Source: Stomorhina lunata (taxonomy: Eukaryota > Arthropoda > Insecta > Diptera > Rhiniidae). Taken from it: a DNA stretch of 64,000 nucleotides. The position numbers and the translations under genes were made by a program. Location of the stretch: contig OW121741.1 of the NCBI GenBank assembly GCA_933228675.1, forward strand, positions 118,679,734 through 118,743,733, given 5' to 3'. Each line of letters starts with the position of its first letter. Positions within the stretch are counted from its first letter, which is position 1. Under the pieces are notes generated by a model that worked only from the letters and a program-made list of their open reading frames with translations, made no database searches and had not been told where the DNA came from. Shown one piece after another: positions 49,721 to 62,625 of this stretch.

Positions 49721-51102
49721 CTACCGAATGGAAGCCACTGTTAAGTCAAAGATGTAAAAGACCTGTCCATAGTATATAGATAAGGAATCGGTAGCTCAAA
49801 GGATGTTTAGAAGATAATTTGACTTATAAGCAATTAACACACATCAGTAGGAACATTTTCCTATGATCCTATAAGGAACGAATATCTGAAAATAGAAGTC
49901 TATTATATAAAATTTAGTAATGTAACACATTTTTCAAAGATTTCACTAGAATACATTTAAACTGAATTCCATACCCTAGTCCTCGTATTTCTAAAATAAA
50001 TATTTAATTTAACTTTTATATCTGATTTCAATCATATACAGAATACAAATCAGCAAAAGATATGTCTACAAAAAAATTATAAAAACTCTATTTAAATATT
50101 ATTTTAATATACGGAATCATTCACATTCTCACTGGACTTAAAAAATTTCCCACCCCTGCATTAAACCTTCAAAAACAATAAATTCTAATAACAAATATTG
50201 CAATATTTAAATACATTTTTTGGTTACTTTTTATTAGAATTATTTATGACATTACTTAAAATTTTACACCCCAGTGTGCTTGGAATATTTGATGAGAGTT
50301 ATTAGCGTAAAATCAATATTATATGGCCATAACTTAGTTTTTATTATCCGCTTTTTTTTATAACATTTTACCAAATTTTGTTTAACCACTTTTATCAATT
50401 CGGATTTATATACATATTTTTTTTTAATTTATTTATGAAAATATTTTTTTTTAGTTTAATATAAATAAGGATAAAAAAGGTACACATGTTTACACCCTAC
50501 TAATGAAATTTATTGTATGACTATAAAAAAGTCTTCCAAGTTCATTACATGGCAAAGATATTCTTCATTTTATTTGTCTTTCTGTCTCTGTATTGTAATA
50601 TATGTGTATCTGTATTTTTGTGTATGTGTCTCTCTATAACTGTATGTTTTTCATAAACAAATTTAGTGTTAAAATTCAGATAGAAATTAAAGTTTTTTCC
50701 GGGAATTAATTTTCATTTTTTTTTCTAATTATTAACCCTTACTAATAGTCACCCATGACCGACTATACCTCCTTTACACATTCTTTTCTATACTTAATAC
50801 TCTTCACTTGTAAAAAAATAGAATTTAATAATAAAATCCATAAAAATATATTTATTTATCAATGTTATATTTTACATGCTACTTGTTTAATACCCGGATT
50901 AAGGATTTTTGTTAGTTAAAATAGAGATTAACTAACGGAGATTTTTATGTGTATAATTAAATATTTAGAGCGAATATAGTAGGGCATTTAACGACATTTA
51001 ATGTTTTAGATGTCAAAGGAAATATTTAGTTTATAAATTATTTAAGGCAAAACGTTATTTATTTTAAAGTTAAACTTTTGTTTGCAAAATAAAAACCCTA
51101 AC
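49721..51102. other. AT-rich spacer
   Basis: No recognisable gene or mobile element end. Confidence 0.6.
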
Positions 51103-51390
51103 AATTTTTTTATTCATTTAAATGAATAAAAAAATTAAAACGCCCTCAAGGCGTTTCCCCATAATATCCATCAATTTATCCAAGATCGATTTTGACAATA
51201 TAAAGCTAAAGGCGAGATGAGGCCTTTTGACATTAACAGATAACAATATAAATCAATGTATTTACAATTTTTCAATTGCACTTAAACCCTCAAGGCGTAT
51301 GATTGATATAAATAAATTTGCTCTCACATAATATCAATCATACGTACCCAAGACCGATTGATAACAACCTAAAGCGCTTCATATCCTGGG
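51103..51390. repeat. Cluster of palindromes with a diverged direct repeat
   Basis: 51103-51136 is a perfect 34-bp palindrome centred on CATTTAAATG. It is followed by a GC-rich hairpin AACGCC CTCAA GGCGTT (51140-51156) and by CGTATGATTGATAT (51296-51309), which faces ATATCAATCATACG (51331-51344) as a perfect 14-bp stem. The phrases CCCTCAAGGCGT and CCAAGA(T/C)CGATT occur twice (51142 and 51287; 51180 and 51350), so the block is a partial direct duplication. Probably a decayed small transposon; function unknown. Confidence 0.6.
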
Positions 51391-52094
51391 GTCGGCACAA
51401 AGGCAACAGAACAAAAATATCGGCTGCAGAGTTGCCCTTTTTTTAAACTTTTAACTAAAATAGGTACTTTTCCAATGTATAAGTAGTTCTAATGTTATAA
51501 AAATAAAAAGTTTTCCATTTTTTATAAATATTTTAATCAAACATTTTTCTATTGAAAATTTTTTATCAAAAATTTTTCAAAATTTTTTGTAGAAGATTGT
51601 GAGTTCGAGTCAAGCCATTAGCAAAACTGGAAAAAATCGAAGGAGTTATGGTAACATAATGAAATTTTTAACATATATGTCTCTTTTTTTACTGTTTTTA
51701 AATTAACATTTTTAGAAATTCTTTTAATTTTCCGGTGCGGAGGCAATTAAATACCCAAAATTCTCTCATCTTAGTAATAATTATTTTTTGAATTTCAATC
51801 TCATTTCACATAAGTAAAGATAAAGCGTGATAGTTTTTTTATATAAAATATAGCTAATCTCTATTTATTTGGGGTTGTCTTTTAGGAATATAACATTATT
51901 TTAAACAATTAAGAATTGTTATTGTTTAAAGTATTGAAAGTACTAATAACTATTGCCTTTTATTTTCATACATTCTCAAATATTTAAATATTCTGGTTGA
52001 CCTATTCTTGCTCGGAGCTTCATGATAAGCATTTCGAGGCAAGTTTTAAACTTTTCATATAATTTATTTTATAAAGTATAAGTTGTACCCTGAG

Positions 52095-52400
52095 CCACCA
52101 GCAAAAATAAATTAGAGTAATTTTTAGTGGCACGAACTGTCGAAAATTGTTCATACCAAAAGAAGCCTTCGTCGGATCATCCGCAACAACTTTGCTAAAA
52201 ATCATAGCATGATCAAATGCACGGTTTAAGATTTAATTTATTTTGAGTAATTTTCAGTGTCGCCTCCTTAGAAACCTTCGTCGGCTCATGCGCAATAATT
52301 TTAGTATAGATCATAGCGTGATCAAAAGCACAGTTTACTATTTAATTCACTTTGAGTAATTTTCAGTGGCGCCACCTGTCGAAAATTGTTCATACCAACT
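52095..52400 (+). repeat. Short tandem repeat of about 110-130 bp, three copies
   Basis: GAGTAATTTT(T/C)AGTG begins at 52114, 52245 and 52354. Copies share CTTCGTCGG(A/C)TCAT, GATCATAGC(A/G)TGATCAAA and CTGTCGAAAATTGTTCATAC (the last is missing in the middle copy). The flanks 51391-52094 and 52401-52799 are AT-rich with nothing recognised. Confidence 0.75.
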
Positions 52401-52799
52401 AAAAACAACCTCCAAATAACGTGATCAAATAAAAGTTTAAAGGACAAATATATATAGATGGACACAGATATACCTATTATTTTAAGAGCTATAACGTTAC
52501 CAAAATTTCCTCCCTTTATCACTTAATTTCAAAAAAGTTATATATGCATATTTGGTACTTTATAAAAACCCAGTTAATATATTGTTCCTATTTATATAAC
52601 TTTATGAGATGTTAATCTGTCATTTAATCGCTTTTTACCCATTTCGGCCCCCGAAATAAAAAAACACCAAATATTTATTTAATATCTTTTTCATATTTAT
52701 TGATTTCAGTACAAAGTTTATTTTTATATTTTTTGGATCAAAGGATAAGAGTGGCTTGAAATAGTACCAAAAAACTATTTTCAAACTTTTTTACCTTTT

Positions 52800-54060
52800 T
52801 ATTGGACACAGTTTTTAAGAATTTTTTTTATCCAAAATTCTTCTTTAGAAAATGTTTTTATCAAAAATTTTTCGATATAAAATTTGCTTATCAAAATTTT
52901 TTTTAGAAAATTTTTCGACAGAAAATATCTTTATCGAAATTTTTTTTATCCAAAATTATCCTATAAAAAATTTTTTTATCAAAAATTTTTCTAAAGAAAA
53001 TTTTTTTAACCAAAATTTTTCTTTAGAAATTTTTTTTAATTTAAAATTTTTCTATAGAAAATTTTTTTTTATTAAAACTTTTTCTAAGAAGATTTTTTAT
53101 ATAAAATTTTTCTATAAAAATTTTTTTAATCAAAAATTTTTCGATAGAAAATTTGTTTATTAAAAATATTTTTAAAAGTTTAAAATATTTCTATACAAAA
53201 TTTTGTTATCCAAAATTTTTCTGTAGAAAATTTTTTTATTCAAAATTTTTATATAGAAACATTTTTTTTATTAACAGTTTTTATAAGAACATTTTTTTAT
53301 CCAAAATTTTACTATAGAAAATTTATTTTATCAAAAATTTTTCGATAGAAAATTTGTTTATCAAAAAGTTTTCTGTAGAAAATTTGTTTATTAAAAATTT
53401 TTTAAGCAAATTTTTTTAAGAAAATTTTTCTAAAGAAAATATTTTTATCGATTTTTTTTTAATTCTTATCGAAATTTTGTTACCAAAACTTTTCTATAGA
53501 AAATTTTTATATTAACAATTTTTCTAAGAAAACTTTTTTATCCAAAATTATTCTATAGAAAAGTTTTTTATCAAAATTTTTCGATAGAAAATTTGTTTAT
53601 CAAAAATTTTTTGGTAGAAAATTTGTTTATCAAAAATAATTTTAAGCAAATTTTTTTAAGAAAATTTAGGAAAAATATTTTAGTCGAAGATTTTTTTTAA
53701 AAAAATTTTTTATCGAATTTTTTTTAACTTAAATTTTTCTATAGAAAATTTTTTTATCAAAAATTTTTCTATAGAAATTTTTTTTTCTTCACAATTTTTC
53801 TATAGAAAAGTTTTTTATCAAAAATTTGTTTATGAAAAATCATTTTAAAAGTTTTTTCTAAAGAAAATATTTTGATCGAAAATTCTTGTTAGAAAAACAT
53901 TTTTTTTAAATTTTCAAAAAAAATTTTATCGAAAAATTTAATAATAATTTTTAACAAAAAATTTAATAATAATTTTTAATAAAAAATTTTCGAAAGAAAA
54001 AAATTTTCGTCAAAAGTTTTTCTATAAAAAAATATTTGTATCGAAAATATACTTTTTAGA
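52800..54060 (+). repeat. Minisatellite array of about 29 bp (satellite E, copy 1, diverged)
   Basis: Units built on ATTTTTCTATAGAAAAT with a TTTTTTATCAAAA linker; the core TTTTCTATAGAAAA is a perfect palindrome. Heavily diverged. The 103-codon frame at 52852-53163 (Phe/Lys/Asn/Ile-rich) is repeat-derived. Confidence 0.88.
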
Positions 54061-56914
54061 CATTTTCCGACTCTGTTAACATCTAAATTCCAATTGATTT
54101 AATACTCATTTTCATGAGTTTCATTAACGATCGTGATCGAAAATTACAAAAAGTCATCGGCTTCTGGTCTTATGGGCTCGCTGCTCCTGTTCATATCAAT
54201 AAGTTATAAAAAAAACTTTTTTGTTGTGAAAAATATAACTCTGGGGTTAAAGAAATTATGTTTGTTCAGCGACGTCTTTGTTTCTGAATTCTGTTGAAAG
54301 ATGGCGCTATTTTTAGGTTACCTACGGAAATCACATTTCTAATAATTAAAACTTAAAAATATAGTTTCGTTCAGGAGTATTTGGTCTAATTTTATTCTGA
54401 GTGTAAAAACATCGAAAAAGATCCAAATAAAATGCATATGATACATTAGTAAGAAACATGTCAATCCCGCCATCTGGCGTCATTTTTCCCCGTTTTCAGA
54501 AACGCAAAAACAGATAATGTCAAAAACTTTCAATAGAGGTATCTCTGTTTTTTACGTGCTTTAATTTGATAATAAATTTAAATTTGCTGGCAGAATGGAG
54601 TTTTATGACCTATCTAGACACGTTCAGATTATATTGGTGTATTCACAAAAGTTGTTTAGTTTTACCATGGCTACAATTTTCCTAAATATAGTGAGGAAAA
54701 ATCAGGATTTCCAAAAAGTTACGATAAAAAAAATAAAAACAAAAAAAATGTTCTTTATCTTAAAAAAAAAAAACTAAAATAAAATATATTTTTATCATAT
54801 GATTTTAGCAAGAAATATTTGCCATACTTTTGGCTACATTTTTGTCAAACTTAGTTAATCGATATTTTTAAGTTCTGATAAGCTATTTGGTAGAAACTGA
54901 TTGCACCTTTTTTAGGCATCATTATAAACTAAATGTAGGGTTTTACTACATTTTGATAGTAAATGAGTACCCATATAGTTACGAACTTGCACTTTTTTTA
55001 CTCTTGTGCAATGTTAAAAAACTACTAAACATTACATCAACGTTGTAATATCAGATATATTTAAACACTATTTTAATATTTTTAAAAATGCCATGAAAAT
55101 AAGAAAATAACATTTATGATACTAAAAAATTATTTTAAAAAAGTTATGGAAAAGTTTCTAAAAAATTTCCACAGTAAAGTCAAAAAGAAAAATTACTTTC
55201 CATATTAAAAAATTTTCCAGGTTGTCATTTGACAACTACATATATGTTACTAAAACTTTCCAAAATCTCACCTAAATTTTATTAAGTTATCACTTTACCC
55301 TTATCTTATATAGTTTATATATCTAATAAACTAATTTTAACCTTGTTTTTCTCAATAATAAATACCCTCTTCTATTTTTTTTTTTTTTTTTTTGTAAAAC
55401 AATCACGGAAAAAAAATTGCTTAATATACGAAAAGCAACCCTTTTTTGCTGGTCGTTGCAGCAGCTTTTGGGTTTCAAAAGAAAAAGTTGTGATTTAAAA
55501 TTAAAAAATTTGTATTTTATATGTAAAACTAACAATGACTGGGGCGAAATCTACAAACATTTGTTTGAGTTTGTACAATACAAAATTACACAAAATCAAA
55601 TTTCTATGAATATGAAAGTCTTTTACATGGAAATTCTAGCATATATGGAATAAAATCTGGTTTTTGTTTTTTTTTTTTCAGCATATTTTTTTTTTACTAT
55701 TTTTTGTTGTTTTGTTATTAAAGTCAAGTTAAAAAGTTTTACAAAAGGGTAATTTCATACATGGTTAGCTTTTATTAGAATAGCAATTCTCACAATTTGC
55801 TGCATACAATTACAAATAAATACGTATGTATATATGTGTGTGTGTGTGTTTGTTCATTTGTAGATGTAGAAACATATAAATACTTACAATCACTTTTACA
55901 TATGAACATGAACAAATAGTTACAGAATATATTCACATCCGTTAAAGCAAATGTTTTAGAATAACGTTTGAATTTACTTACATTTATATGGAAATTTTAC
56001 AAATACTAGAAAAAGTTTTACACAAGAGTACATGAAAGGATTACCTCTACAGCATTTATGTATGTATATAAATCTGTGTGTTTTAAATTTAGTGGTATTA
56101 GTCTTAACTTTGTAGATGTGTATGTGTTTTAGCAGAATTTAACGGAAATCATTTTCCGCTTTTTCAACTACCATTTTTCTCCCTTTTCTTTTACTCATAC
56201 AATAGCAAATGATTACAAAGTTCTTCCTCTCTCTTTCGCTCTCTCTTTTACTCTTTAAAGCTTTAACATTGTGGGAGTTATGATCAAATTTGTTAAAATT
56301 TGTATGCTCTAGAATATATTTTTCTAATATTGTTAGTAAAACTTATATTGAAACAAATTTAAATTGCATAATTTTAGCTTAGAGATTTTTGAATACAAAT
56401 TATATATGAATGTTGTGGTGGCTAATTGTTGCAAGTTTAAACTACATTATTAAAATAGTTTCCAACATATGCTGTTAGTTGTTGCAACTAATAATGTTTA
56501 CAGGGTATTTTATATTTTAGAACTATTTCTGGTCAGCCACAATGAATAAAGTACATTAGATTGATGCTACACTAATCAGGCTTATAATCAAAGATACGTA
56601 GTCCATACCACCGGGAGCCGAAGACTTTTTGCAATTTTCGTATATGTCACGAATATTAATAAAACTCGTAAAAATTTGTATTAAAATCATTCAGTTGCGA
56701 TTTGGATGTTAACAACTTGGGTTGATGAAGCCTTGTTAAAGAAAAGACAACAACAAAATACTAAAGCAACAACAAGTCAAAATTCAATTAATAGCAACAA
56801 TATATGGTTCGAGAGAACAATAAAAATTAATCTAGAACATTGTTGACACAATACTATTAGTTTTGTAAACATTGTCTGATTTGGGATACTCCCAATTCAA
56901 ACTTTATAATTTTA
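54061..56914. other. AT-rich spacer
   Basis: No gene recognised in 2.8 kb. Contains poly-T at 55375-55393, a GTGTGTGTGTGTG run near 55837-55850 and a CT-rich run near 56226-56258. The short frames at 54595-54777 and 55417-55653 have no recognisable motif. Confidence 0.6.
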
Positions 56915-58285
56915 CTTAAAATTTTTTTTCAAAAATTTTTCTATAGAAATTTTTTTTTTTTAAATTTTTGGGAATGTTTTTTCTGTAGAAAAATATTGGA
57001 TAAAAAAATTTTCTATAGAAAAATTTTCAAACGAAAAAAAATTTTAAAAAATAAATTTTTTTAGAAACTAATTTTTTTAAAAAAAAATTTCTGTGGAAAA
57101 TTTGTTTATCAAATTTTTTTTTCTACAGAAAAACACTGTTATATCAGATTTTTATATTACAAAATATTTTTATCGAAAATTTTTCTGTTTTGAATTTTAA
57201 GTAAAAATATTTTTCAATAGAAAATTTTCGATAAAAATATTTTTCTGTAAAATAATTTTTCATAAAAAAACTTTTCCGTAAAAACATTTTAGATAAAAAG
57301 TTTTCTATAGAAAAATTTTCGAAAAAAATTTTCTATAGAAAAATTTTTGATAAAGGAATTTTCTAAGAAAAATTTTTGATAAAAAAATTTTCTATAAAAA
57401 ATTTTTGTAAAAAAATTTTCTATAAAAAATTTTTGATAAAAAAATTTTCTATAAAAAATTTTTGATAAAAAAATTTTTTATAGAAACATTTTAGATAATA
57501 AATTTCTATAGAAAAATTTTTGAAAAAAAAAAATTTAAGTAAAAATATTTTTCAATAGAAAATGTTCGATAAAAGTATTTTTCTGTAGAATCATCTTTCA
57601 TTAAAAAGAAGTATTTTAGATACAAAATTTTCTATATTTTCCATGGAAAATTTTTGATAAAAAAAATTTTCTATAGAAAATTTTTTAGATTTAGATAAAA
57701 AAATGTTCTATAGAAAATTTTTTGATAAAAAATTTTCTATAGCAGAATTTTTGATAGAAAATTTTCTATAGAAAAATTTTTGGTAAAAAAGTTTTCTATA
57801 GAAAAATTTTTGATAAATTTAGTTTTTAATTTTTGATAAAATCAAAAAAATGTTGATAAAATTTCCTATAGAAAAATGCTTGATAAAATTTTCTATAGAA
57901 ACTATCTTCTTAAAATTTTCTTTAGAAAGATTTTTGAAAAAAAAGTTTTTATAGAAAAATTTTTGATAAAAATTTGTTAAAGAAAAATTTTTGATAAAAA
58001 TTTGTTAAAGAAAAATTTAAAAAAAAAAACTTTTTATAGAAAATTTGTTGATAAAAATTTTTTATAGAAAAATTTTTGATAAAAATTTTTTATAGAAAAT
58101 TTTTTGATAATAATTGTTTAAGAAAAATTGTTGATAAAAATTTTTTATAGACAAATGTTTGATAAAATTTTTTTATAGAAAAATGTTTGATAAAAATTTT
58201 TTATAGAAAAATGTTTGATAAAATTTTTTATAGAAAAATTTTTAATAAAAAAAAATTGTCTATAGAAAAAGTTGAATAAAAATAT
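56915..58285 (-). repeat. Satellite E, copy 2 (inverted)
   Basis: AAAATTTTCTATAGAAAAAT with a TTTTGATAAAAA linker, which is copy 1 on the opposite strand. Diverged, more regular in 57300-57800. Confidence 0.9.
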
Positions 58286-58286
58286 T

Positions 58287-59067
58287 AAAAACAAGTAAGA
58301 AAGCGCTATAGTCGGTCAAGCTCGACCATTCGATACCCTTCACCACTATGGTCAAAAGTGTTCCTTTTCCTGTATAAAGACAAATATTTGCTAAATTTTG
58401 CCATCATACAAACATTTTCCCAAAACTTATATATTTAAGTTATTTCCATCACTTAGATATATATAAGAGCCAGGGTCAAATGTGAACCATTTACCTCAAA
58501 ATTTGTCAAATTGATTAAAGTTGTTACAAAATTTATGTATACACTTAAAATTCTGATTATTTCCAGATTTACGAAAGTTTAAGTGATTTTTGTCTCATTT
58601 GATTTGAGCTATGGTCAAACGCAGACCGATTTCAACGAAATTTGATGCTGTGATATTGGTTTGCATAACCAGAATTTTTTTTAAGTGTCATGAAAAAATT
58701 TTTGTATATGTGGAGAAAACATCAATTCCGGGAAGTGGAACCTATGGAAGGTACCATAAATAATGGACCGATTTTGACAAATTTCAATAGCCATGAAAAA
58801 AAATCTGTGTCTAATTTCATTAAATTATTTTTAGAATTGCGACCTGTACTTTAATTACATGCTTTATATGGGGGTCCAGCAAGCTGACCAGCCAGCCGTC
58901 CAGATGGATGGACGGACTTACGAACTGACATAGCTAAATCGACTCAGGAAGTGATTCTAAGCCAATTGGTATAATAAAAGGTGCGTCTAAGATAAATATT
59001 TCAATGCGTTACATATAACAGCATAAACTTATAATACCCTTTCCACCTATGCTGGTGAAGAGTATAA
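58287..59067 (-). mobile_element. Hairpin-ended dispersed element (mini-me-like), copy on minus strand
   Basis: Reverse-oriented relative of 44998-45814. It begins AAAACAAGTAAGAAAGCGCT, then the hairpin around GTCGGTCAAGCTCGACCA, then CCCTTCACCACTATGG. It ends TACCCTTTCCACC TATGCT GGTGAAGAGTA (59035-59065), the 5' hairpin of the family. Its left end directly abuts satellite E copy 2. Confidence 0.78.
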
Positions 59068-59205
59068 ATATATGAATTAAACGCCTATAAGAATATAATC
59101 AAAACACTTTGCTTAGATCCAGTAACGTCAAAATGTATGTATATTTAGTTTTTGAGAAATTGAAATCTTCCGAAATTAAAGTTCGAAAATGAAAAAAAAA
59201 GTTGC

Positions 59206-59490
59206 ATCCATCCATTCATTCATCCATCTATTTATCCATCCGTTCATTCATCCATCTATTTATCCATCCATCCATCCATCCATCCATCCATCCATCCATC
59301 CATCCATCCATCCATCCATCCATCCATCCATCAATCCATCAATCCATCCATCCATCCATCCATCCATCCATCCATCCATCCATCCATCCATCCATTCATC
59401 CATCCATCCATCCATCCATCCATCCATCCATCCATCTATCCATCCATCCATCCATCCATCCATCCATCCATCCATCGATCCATCCAACCA
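59206..59490. repeat. CATC tetranucleotide microsatellite
   Basis: About 285 bp of CCAT repeats with some CTAT, CAAT and TCAT variants at the left. The His-Pro-Ser-Ile and Met-Asp-Gly-Trp reading frames on the two strands are repeat translation. Confidence 0.97.
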
Positions 59491-61254
59491 TTTATCAATA
59501 AACGTATACTTAAATGTGGGTCTCAGACCAGTATTTGTAACATACATCAACACATACTTACTATGATCTGGTGAATGTGGTGTAAGTATAAAAATTTCCG
59601 GATGACACCTTAAAATCTACCAAAATTCTTTTCAGGGTAACACCCTACGTTAAGTGTTTCTCTCATCCAACTCTAAGATAAATATATTGAAAATGACAAA
59701 ATAAAATTAAAAACCATCAAACCCATTCATGCATGTCGACCAAAGAACAACAACAAATCTTAAAAAAATATCTAGAAATATTCATACCTATACAAATATA
59801 ACTGCTAATAGCTGTGATAGTGATTGTGATAATAATGGTAATGATAACATTGATGGCGGTGTTGATGATGACAAGGTTGTTGCTGCTACAATTTGTTGTT
59901 GATATTGCCATTGTTCGTCTCCTCTTTGTTTTGATGAAGGTATTGGGCTGGCAGTTAAGTGCCAAAATAATCTTATATATTTACACATGTAGACTATAAT
60001 CAAAGTAGAAGAGAGAAAAAAACGTATGTTAAAAGGCAGAATTTGCTTTATCAGCTAAAATAGAAACAAAAAGGAGACAACAAAAAATGAAAAACAAAAA
60101 TAACTTGGCAATAAAGCTACTTAAATTTATTGGCTGACACTTCAAATTGTTATTTTAGGAATAAATAGAAGAAACAAGCTTGCAAATATAGGAAAATAGA
60201 AGGTGTTTAAATTGCAGACAGAGGTCAAGACAAATGCTATTAATATAGGACGTCGGAGAGATTGAGTAAAGATGATATTGAGTTTTTTGTTATCAATTTT
60301 GAAAATAATTTGACAACGATTTTACAAAAGATATAGATGTATTGCATTAAAGGTCGTCGATTGTATCTATAATAGTAATGTACTATAATAGTAATATACC
60401 ATTAGCAAAATAAACTTGAAAAATATGTTTTCATTTTGAAATGAGTTACACTTTGTTCCTCATATCCCACATTAACAGGACAGCAATAAAATCTCCATAA
60501 ATATTTGCTCTGAGCTTCTAACACTTTCATTAGTTCAAAACTAATTTCATAACCTTTAAGTGTTTTAATTTTTGGTCAATTTGATAACCAAAGGAACCGG
60601 AAATCAAATATTTAACTTCTGTTAGTTTACACAATTTTCTGTTTACCCAACAAATATTACATTATATCTATAAATGTATATCTGTATGACAACATATATG
60701 CATATACCCACTTATCTACATAAGTATTTCAGTTATATATAAATTCATATTTTCTCTATGTATTAGTTACATACAAATGTAATTTAACATAATATTGTTG
60801 CTAACAATATTTTGTTGTTAATACTTTTTACATGTTAGCAAAACGAAAAGAAAGACACATGCGGACTTACAAACACACTTAAGATAACTACATTTTTACA
60901 TATACAATAATAAATATTGGTTTAATATCCTGTCTACAATTGAATTGTTGTGTCTATTGCCTGCTTCTTTCTCTCTAGACATTTATTGTAGTTAACAACA
61001 GCAACAGAATAATATTGTTATTTTTTTTTTTGGGGCAATAAATGTTGCAATGTTGTAGATTTATATATAAATTTACTTACACATATTGAAGTACATTTAC
61101 AATCAAATTACGTACTTGTGTGTGTTGTTACACCTACACGTGGAGATAGGACATGATCTCGTCAATATAGAAATACAGTCAACAAAATCTATAGTAAGAT
61201 TTGAAGTTATCAACAATTTATATGAACAAAAACTTTTATATAAAACTGTCTCAT
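59491..61254. other. AT-rich spacer
   Basis: No gene recognised. Overlapping frames on both strands at 59717-60003 come from an ATAATG/GTGATTGTGATA low-complexity stretch. Confidence 0.6.
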
Positions 61255-61353
61255 TATAAAAATTTTTCCATACTAAATATTTCCAGGTATAAACATTTTT
61301 CTATATAAAATTTTTTACGGTATAAACATTTTTCGTTGAAAATATTTTTAGTA
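61255..61353 (+). repeat. Satellite F, left fragment
   Basis: Two to three decayed units (AAATTTTTTACGGTATAAAC). Cut at the TA (61352-61353) by the mariner-like insertion. Confidence 0.85.
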
Positions 61354-62625
61354 TCGGGTGTTTTTTATTGAGGTATAGAACTTTAAGTTGGCATCACTTT
61401 TTTAACTGGCGGCCATTTTGTCAGCTGTTAAGTGATTAATATTTAGTTTGGTTTGCCATTTCATCATGAACAGGTTGACAAAAAAACAACGCTTGCAAGT
61501 CGTGCAAATTTATTTCGAAAATAATAGTTCAGTTCGCGAAGTTTACCGCAAGCTCCGTCCATTTTATGGTCGACATAATCGTCCATCAGAACAATTAATT
61601 CGGTTAACCATGGATCGTTTTCGCACTACGTTTACTCTATGTGCGCACCGAAGAAACAATTGCCGCTGTAGAGCAAAGTGTTGAAGAGGACCCGAATGAA
61701 TCGATTCGCCACCGTGCACAGCAATTGGAGCTTTGTCCATCAACTTTATGGAAGATTTTGCACAAAGATCTTGGCTTGCGACCTTACAAGATCCAGCTTG
61801 TGCAAGAATTAAAGCCGCGAGACAATGCAATGCGTCGTGATTTTGGTGTATGGGCCGAAAATGAGATTGATCTCGATGCTGATTTTCATCGCAAAATTTT
61901 GTTCAGTGGTGAGGCTCATTTTTGGTTGAATGGCTACGTCAACAAGCAAAATTGCCGCATTTGGAGTGAAGAGAATCCACATGAGACCCTTGAGACGCCA
62001 TTACATCCACAAAAACTGACTGTTTGGTATGCTCTATGGGCTGTTGGAGTCATTGGGCCATACTTCTTCCGAAATAATGCTGGAGAGTCAGTTACCATAA
62101 ATGGAGACCGGTATAGAGCCATGATAACCGACTATTTTGTTCCCCAATTGGATGAAATGAATGTGGATGAGTTGTGGTTCCAACAAGACGGCGTTACATG
62201 CCACACAGCGCACGTCACAATTGATTTATTGAAGGAAACATTCGATGAGCGCATAATTTCGCGGAATGGACCTGTCAATTGGCCACCAAGATCGTGCGAT
62301 TTGACACTACTGGATTATTTTCTTTGGGGATATGTGAAGTCGCTCATCTACGACAACAAACCAGAAACGTTAGGGGACTTGGAAGCCATTATTCGTGGCT
62401 TTATTGCCAACATACGGCCCCATATGCTCGAAAAAGTAGTTGAAAATTGGACCTGTAGAATTGGCTTTATTCGAGCCAGCCGCGGCGGCCACATGCCCGA
62501 AATCATATTTAAACATTAATGGCATAAAATTATCCTTCCAATAAAGCCAAATTGATGGAAATTAAAACGATTTTCTTGTGTTTTATTTCAATTCGAAGTT
62601 CTATACCTCTAAAAAAAACACCCAT
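61354..62625 (+). mobile_element. Mariner-like DNA transposon, nearly full length, inactive
   Basis: 1272 bp with terminal inverted repeats of about 33 bp: left TCGGGTGTTTTTTATTGAGG and right, read inward on the minus strand, ATGGGTGTTTTTTTTAGAGG; both continue TATAGAACTT. TA lies on both sides (61352-61353, 62626-62627). The flanks join to a satellite F unit when the element and one TA are removed, so the target was the satellite. The outer GGGTG is shared with the element at 14249-15138, but the rest of the repeat differs, so these are different subfamilies of one lineage. Confidence 0.95.
61448..62519 (+). pseudogene. Mariner-like transposase with frameshift and lost catalytic Asp
   Basis: The N-terminal part (61448-61630; MNRLTKKQRLQVVQIYFEN at the second Met, then RRK-type helix-turn-helix) ends out of frame. 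The rest continues in the frame of 61641-62519 (292 codons) from RTEETIAAVEQSVEEDPNES. A small deletion near 61630-61645 explains the shift and the loss of about ten residues. In the long frame are a second helix-turn-helix (STLWKILHKDLGL, about 35-47), the first catalytic motif changed to FSGEAHFWLNG (Gly90 where the family has Asp), WFQQDGVTCHTA (Asp183), and RSCDLTLLDYFLWGY (Asp220, 36 residues later). It ends GGHMPEIIFKH, close to the usual C-terminus. Two independent lesions make it inactive. Confidence 0.94.

Noticed and set aside
51140..51156. GC-rich hairpin resembling a bacterial terminator
   Set aside because: Followed by TTTCCCC rather than a T-run, and the window is eukaryotic; treated as part of a palindromic repeat cluster.
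59189..59566. 97-125 codon His-Pro-Ser-Ile and Met-Asp-Gly-Trp reading frames
   Set aside because: Translation of the CATC microsatellite.
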